Shown here: positions 60,817 through 64,000 of the stretch, in pieces
Numbering within the stretch: the first letter of the stretch is position 1
Layout: every line of letters starts with the position of its first letter
Assembly: GCA_964478075.1 (NCBI GenBank)
Contig: CAYZGO010000002.1
Location: 1-64,000, forward strand
DNA from: DAOUEX01 sp034430235
Lineage (GTDB): Bacteria > Chloroflexota > Anaerolineae > UBA2200
Reading direction: 5' to 3'
DNA: 64,000 bases
Program-made: the position numbers and the translations under genes
Notes under the pieces: model-generated
Told to the model about the DNA's origin: nothing
What the model saw: only the letters and a program-made list of their open reading frames with translations
Databases searched by the model: none

Positions 60817-63228
60817 TCAAAGGAGCCAGTGCAGTGCTTCTTCACTCATCGTCTCCAGTTTGAACTCAGCCATGTCGACCTGCTCTGCGAAAACACGGCG
60901 GACCTTGGCGAGACAGCGCTCGGAGAACGGCTCGACGGTGCCAAGCACAAAACCGTCTGCGGACAGCTGCTTTGCCAGCCGCGCGTCCCGCTTCAGTTGC
61001 TTACGCGTATCGCCGGAGATGTCTTGGACTGAGGTCTTGCACTCGCCTAGCACAAGCTTGCCTGCGGCAATGGCGACAAAATCCAGCTCCGGCGTGTGTC
61101 TCCTCGCTTTTCGGCCCTGCGGCCAATACCTCACCTCTGGTAGATAGATCAGACCGCTGCTGGATTCCTCGTCCAACCTCGCAAGCGTTACGGCTGTCAC
61201 GAAACCATTGTGATGGACGAACTGGAAGAAAGCCTCATCTAGCTGGTAGAACCACGGAGGCTCCGGAGGGTGCCCTTCCAGGCGATGGAGATGCTCTACG
61301 TTCCATTTTTCAGTGGTGCCGCAGCGCCGGCAGGTAAATTGCTCGGAAAGGCTGTCCACAGGATACCAATCGGAATAATCGCAGTGTCGGCATTTCAACG
61401 CCAGGCCCCGCCGTAGCAGACTCCGCCCTATCCACTCCTCTAGCACGTCGCCCAGCAGCGCATAGGTGGCCTCGGTATGTCGCTCGTCTTCCACGATGCC
61501 CAGAGCCGTGATCATAGCCTCAAGGTTCAAGTATCTGCGATCGTTAAGAATGATTCCCTGATCGGTTGTAGCCTTTCCCGGTCTGGTCGTTGTATCCCGG
61601 TATTGGGCAAGCAGCCTCTGGTGCTCGCTCCGAAGCAAGAAGTGGCTCAGCTCTATGACCGACCCAAACCTATCCAGAGCCTGCGTGAAATACTTCCCCT
61701 TGTCCGACAGGCCGACCAACAAGCCGGCTTTGTCAAATACGCGTCGGAAGATGTCTTGGCCATGGAGCAGCCTGAGTTCCGGCCTTGCTGCCAGAGATGA
61801 CAGATCGTACCCCCCAGGTATGAAGATTGGCATTACCGAATAGGCGATACCTCTGTCGGCGAGTCTAGCCAGCGAACGCGGGTGTTCGGGCAGGTGCCCT
61901 TCGACCAAATCGAAGCGCCGGGGTAGGCGATATCCTTCGATTTCCACTTCTACGATCCAGTTGTATCGATACGAAAAGCAATGCTTATCAAAGTTCTTGG
62001 GAAGAGGCGTGTTGAGCTCCGACACTGCTCTTCCGCCGTAGAACTGAGAGAGACTCCTTCCGAAGTTGTTTGCCTCGATGTACTCCAAGTGGTACGTCAG
62101 AAGCTCACTGCTGTTCTCGGCGACATCGACGGGCGTGTGCTCAGATGACGGGCTCGCATCCTGCTTGCCGATATCTGGGTCGCCCCGGAACACACGTATC
62201 TGCCGCCTGGCAATCCTGCTGGCTATCTCGTCGCGTGAAGCCTGCAGTTGCTCATTCGGCTTGGAAGCGGAGTATACCAGGATCCGTTCACACTTGTACT
62301 GAGACGTCGGGTGCAGTAGCCGGTCCACGAGGTCATCGAGAATGGCCTCCAGAACTGCTTCTTCCCCGTCTGTCGCGTCTTGGGGAAGTCCGGGCAGCCA
62401 GTAGGCTTCTTGTGTTAGGCTGCGAAGATTGTGAGCCAAGCAGTAGTCACGGACTGTGTCGCCGATGATCACGACCGCCGGCGCTTCAAGCGGCCTTCCG
62501 CCAACAAGTGGCATTCCTGCGTTGTCATAAGCTATGTGCGCCAGCGCCCATGTGGCCATTCCCCTCGGAGTGACATGCGATCGTCGTCGAATGGAGCTGA
62601 GCAGAGAGAAGACGGACTCGCCATCAACCTGCCGTTTTTCTACTGGGACCTTCACGAGGTCCTGATCAGCGCCTAGCTGCCATCGAACATCAGTTGGATG
62701 TTGAAGCTGCTGAATTCGATCCTGAGACAGGTGCCCCGTGTCGTCGTGAAAGCACACTGCAAGGTAGGCTGGGAGACCCTGGAGGGACCAGATAATGAGC
62801 GGCTCATCAATGTCTGGCATGTCGGTGAAGAGGACCGGTAGCTCTATGGACGAGTGAAGGCGGAGCCATTCGTAGTCACAACGCAGTATGATTCTGTCGA
62901 AAGCTTCAAATGGGCAGAGTCTCATGCGCAGCCTGTCCAGCAAATCGGCATCGAATACATCTACAGCGAGCGGGCTGTACAGGTAATCAGGGTCGTAGGA
63001 GCGCAGGTGTTCCCAAAACAGCGGCTCTATCTCCGATCCGTTGCAGGGGATGATGAGCGAAAGCGGACCTCCCCAGTACCAACACAACCCCTGAATGATG
63101 CGATCGATGCCATCCCATGCCACGTCAGGTGGCACCAGAATCGCGTTTCGAGACGGGCGCAGCTTGTAGGTCAATCCGCGCAATTCCAGGCGAGGTTGGT
63201 CCATTTGCCTATGGGTCATGATCTCCAT
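60817..63228 (-). CDS. Orphan Zn-ribbon/PD-(D/E)XK nuclease-like protein
   Basis: An 803-residue protein not recognised as a known family. A C-terminal nuclease-like motif, 'ELDFVAIAAGKLVLGECKTS' (near residues 714-733), has the Asp...Glu-X-Lys spacing of PD-(D/E)XK enzymes. A zinc ribbon precedes it ('CRHCDYSDWYP' and 'CRRCG', ~611-638). The N-terminal two thirds show a mixed alpha/beta sequence with no motif. ATG 63228 is preceded by 'ggagaaggg'; GTG 63243 is in frame. It stands alone between a DUF554 gene and unknown sequence. Large single-gene nucleases of this make-up occur in defence islands, which is the likely role (inference). Confidence 0.8.
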   Translation of the reverse strand: MEIMTHRQMDQPRLELRGLTYKLRPSRNAILVPPDVAWDGIDRIIQGLCWYWGGPLSLIIPCNGSEIEPLFWEHLRSYDPDYLYSPLAVDVFDADLLDRLRMRLCPFEAFDRIILRCDYEWLRLHSSIELPVLFTDMPDIDEPLIIWSLQGLPAYLAVCFHDDTGHLSQDRIQQLQHPTDVRWQLGADQDLVKVPVEKRQVDGESVFSLLSSIRRRSHVTPRGMATWALAHIAYDNAGMPLVGGRPLEAPAVVIIGDTVRDYCLAHNLRSLTQEAYWLPGLPQDATDGEEAVLEAILDDLVDRLLHPTSQYKCERILVYSASKPNEQLQASRDEIASRIARRQIRVFRGDPDIGKQDASPSSEHTPVDVAENSSELLTYHLEYIEANNFGRSLSQFYGGRAVSELNTPLPKNFDKHCFSYRYNWIVEVEIEGYRLPRRFDLVEGHLPEHPRSLARLADRGIAYSVMPIFIPGGYDLSSLAARPELRLLHGQDIFRRVFDKAGLLVGLSDKGKYFTQALDRFGSVIELSHFLLRSEHQRLLAQYRDTTTRPGKATTDQGIILNDRRYLNLEAMITALGIVEDERHTEATYALLGDVLEEWIGRSLLRRGLALKCRHCDYSDWYPVDSLSEQFTCRRCGTTEKWNVEHLHRLEGHPPEPPWFYQLDEAFFQFVHHNGFVTAVTLARLDEESSSGLIYLPEVRYWPQGRKARRHTPELDFVAIAAGKLVLGECKTSVQDISGDTRKQLKRDARLAKQLSADGFVLGTVEPFSERCLAKVRRVFAEQVDMAEFKLETMSEEALHWLL

Positions 63229-63243
63229 CGCACCCTTCTCCAC

Positions 63244-63903
63244 GGCGATTACGTCTTTCTTGGGCCCCTAGAGGTCTGGCCGAAAACTCCACGATGCCGA
63301 GTATGGGATACTATATGTTGTGGGTCATGCCTATTTAGCCACAATGTATGGTATAGCCCAAGCATCAAGCAGCACTTTTCGGCCGGGCTTCTAGAGTCAA
63401 GTGCACGCTGTCCATGTGGCCGTCTGACGGCTTGATCCGGTCGGCGGTAATCGGGCAGAGAGCCCTGTCAACGGATTGGCTTCCCTCTCTCAGTACGACA
63501 GGCCGTCTCGCCCTCCCGTCAGGACCTTCGTCCCTGCTGGCCGAACGGAGGGGGCTGGCGGCCCGAACGGGGACTGAGGCGACAAACCGGACAAACGGAT
63601 GCCCCATCGGCCGTCCGGCCTCATGTCCGTTTGTCCAATTCCAGTCCGGTGACCACCTGTAGCACCTCCGCTGCGTCCACCTGGCCCCGGTAGTAGCCCA
63701 TCTCCGCGCTCATCTGCTGCGCGCACTGCGCCTCCGCCCGGACAGCAGATGGGTAGCCGCTATCAGGTGCAGACCCAGGCTGGACACCGCGCCGCTTTGG
63801 GATTTGCCCGGCACCCTTCTTACCGGGCTCCTCGCGTGTGAACACAAGATGAGATATACACCCGCAAAGGCTCATAGGAAACCTTTGGGGCCTGCATCAT
63901 GAA
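63244..63903. other. Intergenic region with palindromes
   Basis: No convincing gene. It contains a hairpin with arms ggacaaacgga (63589-63599) and tccgtttgtcc (63626-63636), plus an 84-codon open frame at 63621-63875 (minus) that I could not support by family or ribosome site. Confidence 0.45.
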
Positions 63904-64000
63904 CTACAACTTGACCAGCACCTGGCGTGCAATCACCAGGCGCTGGATTTCGCTGGTTCCTTCGTCAATGGTCGTCAGGCGGCGGTTCGCTGTATCAGCT
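63904..64000 (-). CDS. Acyl-CoA dehydrogenase, C-terminal end (partial)
   Basis: The last 31 residues of a gene that continues beyond the window. 'TIDEGTSEIQRLVIARQVLV' is the near-universal C-terminal signature of acyl-CoA dehydrogenases, which bind FAD and dehydrogenate acyl-CoA. The stop is TAG at 63906-63904. With the hydratase and dehydrogenase at 19-21 kb it suggests fatty- or organic-acid oxidation or fermentation. Confidence 0.88.
   Translation of the reverse strand, partial: ADTANRRLTTIDEGTSEIQRLVIARQVLVKL

Noticed and set aside
63621..63875. 84-codon open frame on the minus strand near the right end
   Set aside because: No family resemblance, no ribosome site, and it overlaps a palindromic region. 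Not enough to call a gene.
1..64000. CRISPR arrays, rRNA genes, replication origin
   Set aside because: No regularly spaced direct repeats, no rRNA-like sequence and no DnaA-box cluster were noticed on either strand.

Overview
The window is a bacterial chromosome segment of moderately high GC with frequent GTG and TTG starts. I infer a member of the Chloroflexota, probably Anaerolineae-like. The grounds are Pro-Thr-rich linkers in exported proteins, LysM, LCP and SUMF1-type surface proteins with no outer-membrane genes, indolepyruvate:ferredoxin oxidoreductase, and short dispersed intergenic repeats. No 16S rRNA is present, so the lineage is inference. The only RNA gene seen is a tRNA-Glu(TTC).

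Region by region: 0.1-4 kb holds marR, endonuclease III and an XRE/membrane protein/ABC-2 export operon. 4.2-10.4 kb holds a ChrB-like protein, an MFS exporter, a PlsY-like acyltransferase, and an amino-acid ABC transporter whose binding protein is fused to a BMP nucleoside-type receptor. 10.9-21 kb holds rpsF-rpsR, a PpiC foldase, Rel, SbcC, a ferredoxin and two acyl-CoA enzymes. 21-30 kb is accessory: a split SUMF-like gene, a nucleotidyltransferase, repeats, and a comEC copy broken by a 2.67-kb segment carrying an AAA ATPase and a tail-anchored coiled-coil protein, followed by an intact comEC. 30-40 kb holds surface proteins, a peptide ABC transporter whose LysM-bearing binding protein is circularly permuted, an SGNH hydrolase and iorAB.

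40-46.5 kb is a metabolic block: pyrG, a transaldolase-like protein with a Cys-rich insert, a TIM-barrel protein, and two tandem proteins that each fuse a DHDPS-type aldolase to a formaldehyde-activating enzyme (Fae) domain. I regard this as the strongest candidate for an undescribed system: an aldolase pair that appears to handle formaldehyde.

46.9-56.4 kb holds an LCP protein, tRNA-Glu and an export operon ending in a 1,434-residue fusion of a degenerate ABC ATPase, two Dpp-type permeases and an M28-like peptidase that has lost catalytic residues.

56.4-58.6 kb is a small integron. Three cassettes on the minus strand (a broken membrane protein, hicBA, an RRM protein) are each bounded by attC sites. 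The half-site sequences pair exactly as cassette insertion predicts, and a truncated tyrosine recombinase lies divergently beside them. The window ends with a DUF433 protein, signal peptidase I, a DUF554 protein, an orphan Zn-ribbon/PD-(D/E)XK nuclease-like protein, and the 3' end of an acyl-CoA dehydrogenase gene.
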